Source: Trichomonas vaginalis G3
Lineage: Eukaryota; Parabasalia; Trichomonadida; Trichomonadidae
Length of the DNA stretch: 64,000 nt
NCBI RefSeq assembly: GCF_026262505.1
Contig: NC_067203.1
Location: 23,789,411-23,853,410, forward strand
Direction: 5' to 3'
The translations under genes were made by a program, and so were the position numbers. The notes under the pieces are model-generated. The model was not told where the DNA came from, searched no databases, and saw only the letters and a program-made list of their open reading frames with translations. Shown piece by piece: positions 62,087-64,000 of this stretch; position 1 is the first letter of the stretch, and each line of letters starts with the position of its first letter.

Positions 62087-62302
62087 TTATCTTAGTATCG
62101 GTTGTAGTCTTTGATAAACTTTTTCTCCTTTATTTAAAACTTCTCTTATTGGGGCAGCTTTTGGTGTTATTGATTCAGCAACGTCACTAATTGCTTCTTT
62201 ATTCTTAAATATCCAATTTGCTCCTTTCTTCATTGTTTCCCAAACTTTATGCGCTCCTCTTTTTACTTTATCCCACAGTTTCTTAAATATACCTGCAGCC
62301 AT
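62087..62302 (-). CDS. Amphipathic mini-protein 1, region C copy (71 aa)
   Basis: MAAGIFKKLWDKVKRGAHKV; nearly identical to 55264-55476, with a small difference near AESITPKAAPIREVLN. Convergent with 62057. Confidence 0.55.
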   Translation of the reverse strand: MAAGIFKKLWDKVKRGAHKVWETMKKGANWIFKNKEAISDVAESITPKAAPIREVLNKGEKVYQRLQPILR

Positions 62303-62371
62303 AGTTGATTATTTCATTAAAATTAAAAATTCATTTTCATCTTTTAATTTTGATTTTTTATTTATTAATAA

Positions 62372-64000
62372 ATGACGACTAACTATTTGGTGCCAAACAC
62401 TAAACCGATTAATGGAAATGTGTTTCATTCATTCGAAAAGATAAATGAAATATTCGCAAAGAATGACGGTAGAAGATATTATAGAGAACTTGAAAATTCA
62501 TGCTATGACTCTGATGCTCCATATTTTGATGATAAACAAACTCATTTAAGAATTACAAATCCGGCTCATGATGTGAACCAATTAGGTGACACATATATTA
62601 AACGCAAAGTTAAAGCAACTCTAGTTTCAAATAAAGCTTTCACATGTGATGCCGCTTTTAAATACATGCGTTTATTCGTTGGTTACAAATCATCAAATCA
62701 AAGCTTTAAACAATTAGAAGTAGAAACCGAAAGAGGTGATGCCGGTTATCTTCAGATGGATTGCGCCCGTGAATCTTTCGCATTTGCAACATATAAACCA
62801 AAATCAGAAAGGAAAGTTAAAAAGTTTGTTCATTCGTTATATAATAATGTTCAAAAATATGATAACTCAGTATGTGGTAAATATATTGACCCTTCAGAAG
62901 TTTTCAAGAAGCAAATGAAGAAGTTGATGTCACTTTTGATATGATTATTCCGGTAAATGATTTGTTAGCATTTCAGGCGTTCGATGATTATCCTAAATCA
63001 TTTGGTGATATCATTCTTAAATATTATGTTTTCAGGGATACTTTAGTATTTTGTCAGGTTGACCCGTTAAGAGTTGCTGATTTACAAAATTACGTTTATG
63101 AAAAGATAACTGATGAAAATTATGAAAAGATTATGAATCATGTTTATAAATATGATCGCAAATTCCAACAATCGGACTTCCTGCCAAATTAATTACAAGC
63201 TTAGCCGCTACATCTGCTGACGCAACAGTTGATACGTTATTATTTCATGCACAAAGATGGAAGTTTTAGAGGATAAATGCATTACACCAGGATACGGTTT
63301 AATTGAAGAATCAGTTAAAGCAATACCACGTTTATTCAGTAAGGAAGATCCATTCATGATTCCAGCTCAACATATTGACGTTCGTTCACTAAATGGAGGT
63401 TGCATCACTCCTGAAGGTATTAGCTCAGATTTCTCATACGCTCTTCATAATGTTACAGATGTTGTGTTAACATTTCCGAAGAATGCAATGCAAAGAACGG
63501 TTTTAGAAAATCCAATGCTTCGAGGTCTTCAGGTCACTATAGATTCCAGAAACTTCCCCGATCAAGCGATGACCACAGTGGGTGACATATTCTTTACACG
63601 TATGCTTCAAGCTTCTGATTTAGATGGAGTGAATGAATGCACAGAAGAATACGAGGACTCATTAACTAGACCACTGAATGCAGATGATGGCACGCCATTA
63701 GCTAGAACATGGAAAGACCAAACTTCATTCTTATGCACTATTCCAGTTCAACGTGATGGAGCGGGTATATTCTTTGATGGATTAGAAACTTTCAACTCAC
63801 AAGTTACAGTACAAGTGAAAGCTTATCCAATCATTCAGGGTGAAAATGACACTTACTGTTCAAAGGTGACAAATCCTCCTCAGGTTTGGTTTACTAGGAC
63901 TACATATTGGACATGGACACCGGATGAAGGTTTGAAATATCATCCAACAGGTACACCACCACAGTATAGAAGTTCATATGATGAAATATTGATGAATAGA
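62372..64000 (+). pseudogene. Major capsid protein, region C copy (runs off window)
   Basis: MTTNYLVPNTKPINGNVFHS and the rest follow the region B capsid closely up to PPQYRSSYDEILMN at the window edge. A few breaks. Double-jelly-roll type. Confidence 0.7.

Larger units (their letters stand above)
60540..64000. mobile_element. Polinton-like element, region C (cut by window end)
   Basis: Gene order from 61386 rightwards mirrors B from 56145 leftwards: coil gene, amphipathic mini-proteins 2 and 1, major capsid. Similarity is very high (a handful of residue differences in the first 190 of the capsid), so the split is recent. It lacks the 56231 gene and starts with a different repeat protein. 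A few breaks in what is visible. Confidence 0.75.

Overview
The window looks like nuclear DNA of a trichomonad parabasalid (Trichomonas or Tritrichomonas type). This is inferred from AT-rich intron-free genes, dense Maverick/Polinton virus-like elements, a host-type surface protein with a single C-terminal membrane span and Cys-rich tail, and an ankyrin-repeat remnant. No rRNA, tRNA or CRISPR array was recognised.

Region A (1-45803) is bounded by near-perfect terminal inverted repeats and carries two sets of Polinton parts. The left set (about 365-22.9 kb) has an ATPase, minor capsid candidate, collagen-like fibre, integrase, KilA-N and GIY-YIG-like genes, protein-primed DNA polymerase and major capsid protein. 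The right set (about 23.6-45.8 kb) has the same parts, plus an SF3 helicase, a small island of unrecognised genes around a 22-bp iteron array, and a DNA adenine methyltransferase. It is a composite (nested or recombined) element. About 11.7-24.2 kb is heavily broken (dozens of breaks); most of the rest carries few.

Region B (about 45.8-56.7 kb) is a different, more AT-rich lineage. Its capsid, ATPase, fibre and small virion-type genes look whole, and it carries an exonuclease-HNH protein in place of a recognisable polymerase palm. Region C (about 60.5-64 kb, cut by the window end) is a close relative of B in opposite orientation, so 53.5-56.1 kb and 61.4-64.0 kb form long inverted arms.

Between B and C lies a 3.5-kb segment with short terminal inverted repeats (57009-60507). 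It holds one intact host-type membrane protein gene and an ankyrin fragment.

Three or four lineage-specific promoter-like motifs sit directly before start codons, often as symmetrical 16-34 bp spacers between divergent genes. Several protein families of unknown function recur in all three element sets (CCG family, YPxxW family, amphipathic mini-proteins). Together they suggest a conserved virion module that can be described from this window.
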